The notes under the pieces were generated by a model. It ran no database searches and was not told the DNA's origin. It saw only the letters and a list, made by a program, of their open reading frames with translations. This document shows, piece by piece, positions 43,242 through 52,028 of a stretch of 64,000 nt of DNA. A program made the translations under genes and the position numbers. The stretch is from Nothopassalora personata. Taxonomy: Eukaryota > Ascomycota > Dothideomycetes > Mycosphaerellales > Mycosphaerellaceae. The first letter of the stretch is position 1. Each line of letters opens with the position of its first letter. The stretch lies in NCBI GenBank assembly GCA_033816765.1, contig CM066292.1, positions 2,790,001-2,854,000 on the forward strand. The letters run 5' to 3'.

Positions 43242-46073
43242 TCAATATCTTTCACCAGACTTTACTGTCCTCTCATCCCTCTTCTCTCGATCAATGACCG
43301 GTGCCGGCACCGGTCCTCCCTGAGCCCGTTCCACCTGCTTAAGGAGACTGCCTTTGACGAAGGTGCTTTCGGCTTGCAAGTCGATCAGTGGTTTGCCACC
43401 AGCGTGGCTGCCATCGATAACGCCGCGACCCTTGGACGAGGTACCCTGTCCTTGTCTGTTCTCCTCCTGGCTGAGCAGACCGCCGCTAATGAATCCGTCT
43501 TTCGGGCGACTGGTGGACAACTGACGCTGTATTGACTGTGCTGGCTGTGTTGAGCCTGCAGGGGGTCGGCCCTCTGGCATTGCGTTGGTGCTGCGGAAGA
43601 TGTTGTTCTGCGGCAGACCAAGCGGGTTGTCTGGAGTTGTGGCGTGTCCCACCAACCCAGTGGTACCAGGCTCTGCTTGGTAGCCTTTACCCTTCCTGGA
43701 GTGATGGATTGGCTCACGGTGCTGCGGTGTGAGGTCGACCAGACCAGAACCGCTCTGCGCTCCATACTGACCACTAGTGTTGCGGAAAATGGTATGGCTG
43801 GGGATGTTGAGGGGATCTTCCGGTGACGTTGCGCTTTCGATAAGGCCGCCTGCACCAATTGTTGCCGGTTTGTATCCTTTGCCCTTCTTCGAGTGCTGTG
43901 GTGGCTCATTGAACTGCGGCGTCAGGTCCACCAGTGGTCCTGACGGCTCTCGCCTGGACCCTGATCTTTGAAGGTCGACACTACCACCTCGAACGTGACC
44001 ACCATTTCGTCCGTTGTTGCGAGTACTGCTTGTTCGCTTCACCTCACCAGCGCTGGTGGTCGGCTTGCGGACGGAGGTTTGCCTTGGCATGCCACCATTA
44101 CCGCCGACTAAGCCTCCAGTGAATGGCTGCTGGTGTTGTGCTTCTCGCGCGTCATTCTCCTTGCGTCGCTGCGTATACTCCTTTCCGAGCAAGCCCCCGG
44201 GGTCGAAATCGGAGCTCTCCGTGCGCCTTTGGTCCAACGATGAGCGCCGTCTGTTCACAGATCCGTGCCTCGTGAGGTTGCCAACAGGCTCGTCTTCCGC
44301 AAGCAGCGTTTTCTTGCTCAGCGCGACTGGCGGATGTTGACGCTTAGCTGTCGATGTTCTGCGCTCTGGCGACACATTGATATCAAACTGATTAGATGAC
44401 TTCACGAAGCCATTGCCTTCCTCAGGTCGATCGAATGAGAAATCACCCATCAATGGTTTGCATGAACCAAGCTGGTAGTGCGACCCCGTCGAGCCTTTTG
44501 CGCGATGCGTTTTGACCTGTTCGTTGCTCACCACACGGTTTCCGCTAGGAGATGGCTTTGCTTTCATATCTCCCTTCTTGCCTTCGCCCATGACGTTCAC
44601 GAGATACCAGCTCCGCCATGCCTGCACGGCGTCGTGAAAGCTGTCGGCAATCTGTGCGTCGCCGGTCGAGAACAGATGCACGTAATCCTGTGTCGACTCG
44701 AATAGACTAGTCTTCTGTTGACTCTTGATTGCGTAACAATGTGACTTCGGCGGCTTAAACTTCTTCTTCGCCTTGTCCTTAGCAGGCGTGTAGATGTCAA
44801 AGTCGCTGAGGTGACAAAAATTGGTGAGGTCCTTCGGCTGAGGATCAGGGTCTTTCGATTGCACCATCTGCCCATCTCCACGAAGGGTAACATAGCGATT
44901 CTCCCACTTGCCAGGCTTCTGTGAGTATTTTAGGTACCAGGTTTGTTCACTGGGCTCCTGCTTTGGCACACCATCGATCGTTAACTCTGGTTCCACGCTA
45001 CCAGTGCCAGGATCGATCAAGACTAAGCTGTTCTGCCGATCGTGATCCCAGCTATTCATCACGTCGCGAATGCGCTCATATCTGCGGAGCGGTCGTTCCA
45101 CTCCCACAGTCCCAAAGCTCTCTAGCAGTATTGCCGAGTTGACATCTATACGCTCAGACATATATGTAGCCGCACTTTTTATCAGGTCGAGCACTGTTGT
45201 TTCTGGCGTGAATAGGAATGATCTTTGGGATCTGTTGCATTCAATGAGCACCTGTCTGTCGCCTGCATTGATCGCCGACACTGGTGCGTCTGTACCGGGC
45301 ACGATTCCGCCTCCACCTGCCTTGATGGCTCGATAATCTTTTGCGGTTCTCGGTCGTGCAGTGGGCGCCTTCTCAGCGGTAGGAGACGTGACGTCTCCCT
45401 TCCTTCGCTTGAACATGCCTGAGAAGCATCCTGCCTCTTCTCCTGCCTCTCCATACCTGGGGAGGTTGTCCACGCTCTTTGTGGCGCGGATGTCGCTGGA
45501 TTGTGGTGGTCCATCGATCTTCGGCGGCGTAACGTGTTTCGGCGGTGGAAACAGCTCGCCGGAGGGCATGGAATGGAATGGCGGTCGCTGCGGTGACGAA
45601 GAGAGGTTCGCAATTGGGTTGACGAGTCTGTTCCCACTGCTACTTTCATGCAAGCGCTGCCTGCTGGCGTTGCCGGTCTCGTACCTTATGTCGTTGCCGC
45701 TGAAGCTTCGGAGGTCTGCTGCACCCGATTCTGCTGGCGGTTCGTACCGTTCTCCAGTGTTCTCGCCGGTCCTACAATGCTGCCCCGGTGTCTCGACCAC
45801 CTGCTCCTGGTACATGGACTTCATGGGCGATTCTCGGTGCTGCGAATGGTACCTGGATGGAACATCGTTCCGCTGCTCCTGGGAGGCTAGACGAGCATTG
45901 TCTGGCGGACCTGTAGAGTTCGTAGGCTTGCGGTGGTACCTGGACCTGCTCCTGCCAACGATTACATCGCCGGTGGTGCTGGGGAGGGGCTGTGCTGTTT
46001 CGTCCCCTGGCGGCTGCTTGCGCCGCTGCGACTTATAGCGCGAGGGCGGCTGGAGAGACGTCGGATCGCTCAT
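43242..46073 (-). CDS. RA-PH domain adaptor protein
   Basis: Single-exon 943-aa protein. The start at 46073 (MSDPTSLQPPSRYKSQRRK) is preferred to an in-frame ATG at 46154. The N-terminal third is disordered with repeated SRYxSQxR and RSRSRYHRK motifs. A Ras-association-like domain spans about 272-355 (DRQVLIECNRSQRSFLFTPETT, then VLDLIKSAATYM and LLESFGTVGVERPLRRYERI). A PH domain follows at about 382-495 (QTWYLKYSQKPGKWENRYVTL ... DAVQAWRSWYLV). RA next to PH resembles the animal MRL (RIAM/lamellipodin) arrangement and suggests a small-GTPase effector that binds membrane phosphoinositides; this is inference. The C-terminal 430 residues contain two copies of a module of about 60 residues and three G-[GS]-LL motifs. 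A fungal family name cannot be given from sequence alone. Confidence 0.85.
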   Translation of the reverse strand: MSDPTSLQPPSRYKSQRRKQPPGDETAQPLPSTTGDVIVGRSRSRYHRKPTNSTGPPDNARLASQEQRNDVPSRYHSQHRESPMKSMYQEQVVETPGQHCRTGENTGERYEPPAESGAADLRSFSGNDIRYETGNASRQRLHESSSGNRLVNPIANLSSSPQRPPFHSMPSGELFPPPKHVTPPKIDGPPQSSDIRATKSVDNLPRYGEAGEEAGCFSGMFKRRKGDVTSPTAEKAPTARPRTAKDYRAIKAGGGGIVPGTDAPVSAINAGDRQVLIECNRSQRSFLFTPETTVLDLIKSAATYMSERIDVNSAILLESFGTVGVERPLRRYERIRDVMNSWDHDRQNSLVLIDPGTGSVEPELTIDGVPKQEPSEQTWYLKYSQKPGKWENRYVTLRGDGQMVQSKDPDPQPKDLTNFCHLSDFDIYTPAKDKAKKKFKPPKSHCYAIKSQQKTSLFESTQDYVHLFSTGDAQIADSFHDAVQAWRSWYLVNVMGEGKKGDMKAKPSPSGNRVVSNEQVKTHRAKGSTGSHYQLGSCKPLMGDFSFDRPEEGNGFVKSSNQFDINVSPERRTSTAKRQHPPVALSKKTLLAEDEPVGNLTRHGSVNRRRSSLDQRRTESSDFDPGGLLGKEYTQRRKENDAREAQHQQPFTGGLVGGNGGMPRQTSVRKPTTSAGEVKRTSSTRNNGRNGGHVRGGSVDLQRSGSRREPSGPLVDLTPQFNEPPQHSKKGKGYKPATIGAGGLIESATSPEDPLNIPSHTIFRNTSGQYGAQSGSGLVDLTPQHREPIHHSRKGKGYQAEPGTTGLVGHATTPDNPLGLPQNNIFRSTNAMPEGRPPAGSTQPAQSIQRQLSTSRPKDGFISGGLLSQEENRQGQGTSSKGRGVIDGSHAGGKPLIDLQAESTFVKGSLLKQVERAQGGPVPAPVIDREKRDERTVKSGERY

Positions 46074-46840
46074 GTTGCATATTGACGCTGTACTGTAATA
46101 CTGTACGCTGCAATGTCGCGTGCTGGCCTGTATGTATTGTTGGTGAATGGCCAAATGGTGTTTGCATATGCCAGGATCCTGTCCGTAGCGCCAGACTTCG
46201 AATCCAAGGACCGGCGTCCTGATTGAGCGCGTCGAGCAATGCTATCGTCGGAAAGAGAATCGCCGACGGTCAAAGGCGCGAGAAGTGGTCAATTGGCAAG
46301 TGCGACGCGGGCGTGGAAGAGAGTTTGCGCGAACAACTGGAAGCGGTCAGGTGAAATTGTAAGGTCCGCGATGCCAAATAAGCTTTCTCTCCATCTGGAG
46401 CCTGCAGTTAGATCGCGTGCCTGCCCCTGCCCGCGGCGGCTAGCTCGCAGCGGCTGTATGCACCTCGCGTTTCCGGTTTGTACTGTACTGTAGTCTCGGT
46501 GATGGCAGATGCTTCGATCTGTGCGTGGTGTCATCTGATGTAGGAGAAAGGTGCGTACTTCTTGGGCAATAATACGCGATGCTCATACTGTACTGTTGTA
46601 GCTGCAGTACGACATGGGTCAAGGCTGCAACGATCTCGAACGCACGGCCTCGGCTAAGTAGAACTACCGGCGTGGCAGCACTGTGGCAGGGTCTGAAACT
46701 TTGCCTTTCTGGCCACGGCGAAGCGAGAACAGCCACACCTTCCTTCTCTTCCAAGGCAGATACTATTCGCCAGGCGGTAGATTGCTATTTACCAGGCGGT
46801 GAGGTAATTCACGATATTACCCTGAGTTGATTTGAGAAGG
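46074..46840. other. Intergenic region at the edge of the AT-rich repeat island
   Basis: Upstream of the RA-PH gene. Composition is still GC-balanced and contains two TACTGTACTGT motifs (near 46480 and 46590). AT-rich, stop-dense sequence begins at about 46840. Confidence 0.5.
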
Positions 46841-47928
46841 TGTTTTTATGTGATAATCTTATCGTTGCTAGGGTGTTTCCTTATTAACTCTAGGTGCGTA
46901 GTAACGCACCTTACTGTCGCAATTGTAGAAAATGGTAGCGTTGTCCGTTTATGGTATTTCTTCTTTTAGAATGCTCGTGATAATGTTGCGAAACTGTTTC
47001 TTAAATAATATATCGCGATACGTAATGTAGTAATGTTGTTTCGTAATAGAGAATAATTTTATGTTTATGTTAATAGAGTTAATAGCGAAGTGCGGAAGAA
47101 CCCGCGCGGTGTCGGAGCCTTAGCCGTGTCCGCCAACGATTATATGTTAATTATTAAAATGCGAGATCTATAGGAAAAGAAGGCTCTTAAGATCAATTCT
47201 AAAGCCGTAAGGACGTAAACTCCTCCGTTCTAAAAAATACTACTCGAATTCTACGTTCTACGCGTTAATTTATGTAGAGGTGTTATTACCTATAGAGGAC
47301 TTACCTGCCTAAGTGTTTTAGAAGCAATTGCTTACCTAAATCTCACTTCTAAATTAAATTGAGGCCTTACGAGCGCTAAGCCTTCGAGTTTAAGCTTATA
47401 AGCTTAGCTCTAAAGTGGATTAAGGCCTTAAGCTCACTAGCCGGCTGTCTCTAAACGCCTTAACTTTATAAAAATCTCGAAACTTTGCGGCACTATATCT
47501 TACCTAATTCTTAATATATTAATACTATTCTTAATGCGAGCTAAGACAGTTTAATACGCTCTATAACTCTATTATACATTATTAAGCGATACATGTAGTA
47601 GTTAGGGTCGATGTTAATGCCCTAAGGAAAAATCTAAACCTCCGCTTATTAATACCCGAGAACTCCGTATCCCTAGCGTAAATAGACACTTAACACCCCT
47701 TGTAAAACCCCTAATACACTTCTAAATTGCTTAAAACTAGCCTTAAATATGTCGGCTAATAAGAGCGTTAGAAACACCTAATAGTCTACATCTTTAGAAC
47801 TGGTTACCGTACCCTAACTACTAATATTGCCTTAGATGTAATCGTAGCTCCTCGTACGGCGGAGCACTCGTATTCGGCATGCTCTAGAGTATATTACTCG
47901 CCTATTAAAACGACATGCCGAAGCTCTA
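46841..47928. repeat. AT-rich RIP-degraded relic, family unknown
   Basis: About 1.1 kb with abundant TA dinucleotides and stop codons in all frames, in sharp contrast to the genes to the left. The texture matches that of the clearly RIP-mutated retroelement that follows. I cannot identify the original element; no reading frame or terminal repeat is recognisable. Confidence 0.6.
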
Positions 47929-48370
47929 TGTTACGGAATAACCGATAGGAAGGGCATAGCTAACTAATCCGGTCTTATAGCTAGCGGGCGCTCCCGTAGA
48001 AGCGCTCCCGAAGTGCTCTCTACGGCTCTCTAAGATTTCGGCTAAGACAGCGAAGAACGCGAGAGAGCACGCGAGAGCGTAACGAGCGAGCTCCCTAGTG
48101 CTCTCTATAGACCTCTTACCTATTAGGAAAGGTGGTGGAGGGTATAAGAGAGTATAGAAGAGTACCTAAGGAGAAACGCATGTATTTAGGAACGCTAAGA
48201 AACCCTTATAGTTTTAATACGTTTAACTTATGTTACGATCTCACTAATTGGAATACACTCTTACTCCAATTATTTATCTTCGCTTAGTTTGCTTTAGCCT
48301 CTCTAAAGAATACCGCTACGTGACTTAACTTATCTCTCTTTTAAGATTAGCCCTAGAACGAGATATAACA
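47929..48370 (+). repeat. 5' LTR of the old, RIP-mutated chromovirus
   Basis: 442 bp beginning TGTTACGG and ending ATAACA. Its right 220 bp align with the reverse complement of the intact element's LTR (shared GTATTTAGGAACGCTA, ATCTCACT-ATTGGAATACA, and CTAGCCCT-GAACGAGA) with C-to-T/G-to-A differences. The left U3 part instead has GCTCTC and GAGAGAGC stretches like those of the second element's LTR. The next bases (CTTTAAACGCC) are the RIP-changed primer-binding site. The 3' partner LTR lies outside the window. Confidence 0.85.
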
Positions 48371-48814
48371 CTTTAAACGCCCTTAGGATGAGCGCTACTT
48401 AAGCAGCTAGTAGGGGAACACCCGCCCTAGCGAAGTAGGAAGCATCCGCCGTACGCTACTATAATAGACCACTACGAAGGACGATGAGTCTAATAACGAT
48501 GACGAGCCTACTCTAAGGAAGAATAACGTTAAGGCTACTAAGCTAGACCTCTTCTATAGAGATAGAGCCAAGTTCGACGACTGGATTAACTAGATGGATA
48601 TATATCTTATGTTTAACCTAGTCGATGCCGATAAAAGAACTATCTTCGCTATTACGTACCTTCGCGGGAATGCGTAGAACTAGATTAAACCTTACCTTAA
48701 GGAATACCTCGAAGGTATAGGACGATTAGACCCTACCGGTATGTTTAGGAGCTACACCCTTTTTAAAGAAAAGATAAAATTAATCTTTAGAACCTCGAAC
48801 GAAGTCTAACAGGC

Positions 48815-48975
48815 TGTAAGGGCACCTGCTTAGGTAGTACGAAGTTGTTAGACAAGCTATCTAAGAAGTGCGCGAGGCGCGAGAAGTTAATATACAAGCC
48901 GAGGCACGCGGGTCGGCCCGGGCCCGGTCACGTAACTCGCCACGTTCACTCGCTGTGCGGCCATGGGCCGTCACA
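48815..48975. mobile_element. 161-bp TG...CA insertion with 5-bp target duplication (possible solo LTR)
   Basis: Relative to the intact gag, an extra 161 bp begins TGTAAGGG and ends GTCACA. It is flanked on both sides by CAGGC (48810-48814 and 48976-48980), the direct repeat expected from LTR-retrotransposon integration. The interior is GC-richer than its RIP-degraded surroundings and includes GGGTCGGCCCGGGCCCGG. Ends are imperfect inverted repeats (TGTAA/TCACA). Best read as a solo LTR of a very small element. Because it also shows GTAAGG at one end and ACACAG near the other, an intron-like insertion was considered. Confidence 0.65.
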
Positions 48976-50735
48976 CAGGCTATACGAATTATTTAACACC
49001 TAAAGTAGAAGACGTCTACTTTAGAGTATGCAGCCAAATTCGAAGAATACGGACAAATTACCGGATAGGACTAGACGGCGTTAATAACTATGTTCCGACG
49101 TAGACTTAAAGACTCCGCTAAGGACGAGTTAATAAGATACGGGGGACGGATTACTAACCTCGAAGAGCTAATGAAGGCGTCGATTAACATCGATAACTAG
49201 CTCTAGGAACGATACTAGGAAAAGAAATACGACTCTAAGGTAGGAGGTATAGCGGGATACACTCCGGATCGTAGACCCTTAGGAGGATACGTTACGAAGG
49301 GAGAATTCTTACGATAAAGCCAGCCCTACTATAGACTACAGCCAATAGAACTGGACGTTACCTAACGAGGACGGAAGATCGGAAAGAGTAGGGACTACGG
49401 AAAGCCCTTTAAAGGAAAAGGAAAACTTACATACTATGCCTATAGTAAGGAAGACTACATAGCGCGGGATTGCCGCGGTAAAAATATAGTGCGCCGCGAG
49501 CAGTTTAATATAATGCAACCCCGAACTAGTAAATCTAAGAGTAGCGTTAGATCTCGAGGAGATACCGACTATACTCGGAGAGTAGGGGAGAGAGCTAGTA
49601 ATAGAAGTACAATGCCTCTCCTAGACCCCTTAGAAGGACGAGGAGGATACTATAGGCAGTAAATAGTAGTCATTCCATTTCATGCGAAGAACCAACTACG
49701 ACAGTTTAACATAATAACACGAAGAGTCGACTACGAGATCGAATCCGAGTCTCGAAATAGTTATAGAAGCCTTCATTAGCGATTCTATTACTAAGACTCG
49801 TGTTAAATCCACTACGCCGCGAAGTTAGGCGCAGGGTATTAGCCTTAGTAACTACAAGGAGCCCTAGGAGCGACGTATAGGCAAGACGCTACGCTCCGAG
49901 AAGTAGACATCGATAAATCCTACTTTAACGAAGATAGAAGCGATAAAGAAAATCAGGACCTAGGATAGAACGGATCATAGTCACTAGAACTATAGGAAGA
50001 AAGTTAAGAAACTACCGGGCTAAATACCATTAAGGAAGAATAGGATCCGGAAGAATTAAGCGAAGAAGATTCCTCCGAAGGAGAAGAGAGCGATACTAAC
50101 GACGATAACGAACAACTTACCTTCACGGTAGATACACCTAAGAAACTGTACGATATGATTATCTACCTATAAAGAAGGTACGAGGAATTCCTACCTAAGA
50201 TAGGTAGATAAAGGAGGCTATACTCTATTAAGTTTAATAAGACACTCGACACCCTACGAGGCATGGCCTAGGGATACCTACTTATAGAAACAACCGAGAA
50301 TCTAGTAACCGCCGTTATAGAACGACTACCGATAGAAAGCCGAATAATAGGAACCGGATATCTTATACCGTTAGGAACATTTATATTGAATAAATTACGT
50401 AACATAGTGCAACACGTACGCGCACTCTACTTAGAAACGTAGAAGATCTAGGAACGTAATAGACTACAAGTGTGGACACAGGGCAACGGGCTACAGGTTC
50501 TAGCCGAAGCCTCTAGGCACGAAGTACAGCGAACTACATACCATTCGGGAAAAGGATTAGCTCCCTAGGAATAAGCGACTAAAGGGAGTTATGCAATACT
50601 TAGGCTCACGCATTGACATTAAACACAGTTTTCTAGACATAAGCAATCGTTAACGGACATAAGACTAGTGTTATAATCGACTTAGGAGTAGCGGGGAACT
50701 TTATCTCCGAGTCTTTCATAACAAGAAACGGGTTA

Positions 50736-50740
50736 GCTAC
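50736..50740. repeat. Target-site duplication GCTAC (left copy)
   Basis: GCTAC at 50736-50740 recurs at 57907-57911 immediately outside the other LTR. It marks insertion of the intact element into the protease region of the old copy. Confidence 0.95.
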
Positions 50741-51175
50741 TGTTATTGTCTCGTTCCAGGGCTAGTCTCAAAAGAGAGATAAGTCAAGTCACGTGGCGGT
50801 ATTATTCTTTGGAGAGGCTGAAGCAAGCTGAGCGAAGATGAATGATAGGAATAAGAGTTGTATTCCAATCAGTGAGATAGTAACATGAGTTGAACGCATC
50901 AGAACCATAAGGGTTTCTAGCGTTCCTAAATACAAAGGAGGTTCGTATGCCATCCGGTGTTAGATGTCCGTCTGTCCACTCGACCGGTCGTCTGGTCGTG
51001 TGGTCGTGTACGTCCATACGCTACTTCTGCGGTCGTGTTCGACCATGCACTAAGCGCGCGGTCGTGCACGTGACCCGGACGTGGGGTCCCTTTCTCATCC
51101 TAGCGATTGGTTCGTGTCTTCTGATTCTTCCTCCCCATGCCACGTCCTGCACCGTCCTTCATCCGAACCGTAACA
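50741..51175 (-). repeat. Element 1 3' LTR
   Basis: 435 bp, identical as far as I can read to 57472-57906. In plus orientation it starts TGTTATTGTC and ends CCGTAACA. Five GGTCGT repeats lie in its U3 part (about 50985-51067). In plus orientation it sits directly upstream of the antisense ORF at 51245, so its U3 could also act as an antisense promoter. Confidence 0.97.
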
Positions 51176-51189
51176 CCATCCCCCTTCCT
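51176..51189 (-). other. Element 1 polypurine tract
   Basis: On the element's sense (minus) strand the bases just upstream of the 3' LTR read AGGAAGGGGGATGG. This is the expected plus-strand primer for reverse transcription. Element 2 has the near-identical GAAGGGGGATGG at its own 3' LTR. Confidence 0.85.
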
Positions 51190-51244
51190 GCTGAAACTCG
51201 TCCTCGAGTTTTCTTTCTTCTCCTGTGAGTTCCCATCTTTTACC

Positions 51245-51844
51245 ATGAGCGGCGAGCGGCTAACACGTCAGGAGCGCCGCGAACGTCAAGCACTAGGCAT
51301 CGAAGCCGAGGGCCGCGAGATGCCATCCCCATGTTCTGGTTGTTGAAAGGCCAGAGTGCCTGAAGGAAAGAAGAGTCCTCGTTGTGTGGTGGATGTGCGC
51401 TTTGGGTGTTGTTCGGAGTGCGTTCGCAAGGGTGTCAAATGTGACGTGACTGTCACGTGGACTGAGTGGGAGCGGCTTCGCAACCAGCGTCGAAAGCTGA
51501 AGCGAGAGCTTGATGAGGCTGAAGAGAAGGTGACAGAGGCGATGTCAAAGGTGCATCGTCTTAGGAAACAACTGCGCGTTGCTGAGGACAGGGAGGAAAA
51601 GGCGATAGCGAAGGATTTCGAGGATCTTCGCAGTTTGCCGAGCGTGGGTGTCGATGCCTTTTCCGCGCCTTCGTCCTGTCTTCTCGTTCCTGAAGGTAGC
51701 CCCGAAGAGCTAGAGGGGGTTTTCCAGATGTCGATTCCTTCCTGGGAGGACCTTTCGATGATTCCGGATGATGCCCTCTGGTCATATCCGACCCTTGAGG
51801 ACGCCGCAGCAGCTTCTTCGAGCGCTGGTCCTTCTGGTGGATAG
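51245..51844 (+). pseudogene. Antisense accessory ORF of element 1: Cys-rich coiled-coil protein with one in-frame TGA
   Basis: A single plus-strand frame of 200 codons, antisense to gag-pol, begins 69 bp inside the 3' LTR (MSGERLTRQERRERQ). One TGA at 51344-51346 interrupts it right after CSGC. Downstream residues are SPRCVVDVRFGCCSECVRKGVKCDV, split here as SPRCVVDVRFG then CCSECVRKGVKCDV. Next are W-T-E-W and a long charged helix (RLRNQRRKLKRELDEAEEKV, then VHRLRKQLRVAEDREEKAIA). The tail is acidic and aromatic (SWEDLSMIPDDALWSYPTLED). Layout and motifs (CSxC, CSEC, CDV, AEW/TEW, RKL/DKL-RELE, EAIA) match the antisense gene of element 2. The third Cys spacing is stretched to 13. Either recently inactivated, or read through the TGA; expression data are needed to decide. 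Confidence 0.8.
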
Positions 51845-51904
51845 GTGTTTGGTTTCTCATAGGAGATATGTTCGTGTAAGTTCTCCGTTTCCCTTATTAA
51901 ACCT

Positions 51905-52028
51905 GGTCATGTAGCTTAGTGGTAGAGCGCAAGCTGTCTACACTCTTGAGGTCGTAGGTTCGATTACTACTCTGGCTGCTTCCAGCCGACTGGTCGCCAA
52001 TCGGTGACTAGTAGGCTGGCCGTTTTTT
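51905..52028 (+). ncRNA. tRNA-like Pol III unit with hairpin and T6, antisense to the pol 3' end
   Basis: TAGCTTAGTGG (51912-51922) fits the Pol III A box exactly, and GGTTCGATTAC (51957-51967) fits the B box with one mismatch. A D-arm, a TTCGATT T-loop with four of five stem pairs, and a wobble-rich acceptor stem can be folded; the start resembles tRNA-Ala. The anticodon arm is abnormal (four pairs, 11-nt loop). Downstream, 51982-52019 form a strong hairpin: CCAGCC/GGCTGG plus ten inner pairs (two G-U) around an AATC loop. TTTTTT follows at 52023-52028, a Pol III terminator. The unit runs opposite to pol, whose stop codon lies inside the hairpin. It could be a tRNA pseudogene or a short antisense RNA gene. 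Confidence 0.6.

Larger units (their letters stand above)
48371..50740 (+). pseudogene. Old chromovirus gag and start of pol, RIP-destroyed (part 1)
   Basis: Colinear on the plus strand with gag and the first about 55 codons of pol of the intact element. The start is at GATGAGCGCTACT. Dozens of CAG, CAA and TGG codons have become TAG or TAA, and the pol ATG after gag has become ATA. The zinc-knuckle region is recognisable but with Cys-to-Tyr changes. The protease Asp-Ser-Gly has become Asp-Leu-Gly. The copy stops at GGTTAGCTAC, where the intact element is inserted in opposite orientation. A 161-bp foreign segment interrupts it at 48815-48975. It cannot encode protein. RIP acts in the sexual cycle of ascomycetes on duplicated DNA, which explains the mutation type. 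Confidence 0.9.

Noticed and set aside
46841..47928. Attempt to identify a DNA transposon or LINE in the AT-rich stretch
   Set aside because: No frame, catalytic motif or terminal repeat could be recognised after RIP-type decay.
48816..48978. GTAAGG...ACACAG segment as a spliceosomal intron or introner
   Set aside because: Splicing would leave an extra GCT relative to intact gag, whereas a TG...CA insertion with a perfect CAGGC duplication explains every base.
50802..51017. 71-codon minus-strand ORF, repeated identically at 57533-57748
   Set aside because: It lies wholly inside the LTRs; identity reflects LTR duplication, not gene conservation.
51137..51346. Start of the element 1 antisense ORF upstream at 51137, inside the LTR
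   Set aside because: The upstream part would straddle the LTR edge and polypurine tract; the ATG at 51245 mirrors the position of the element 2 start.
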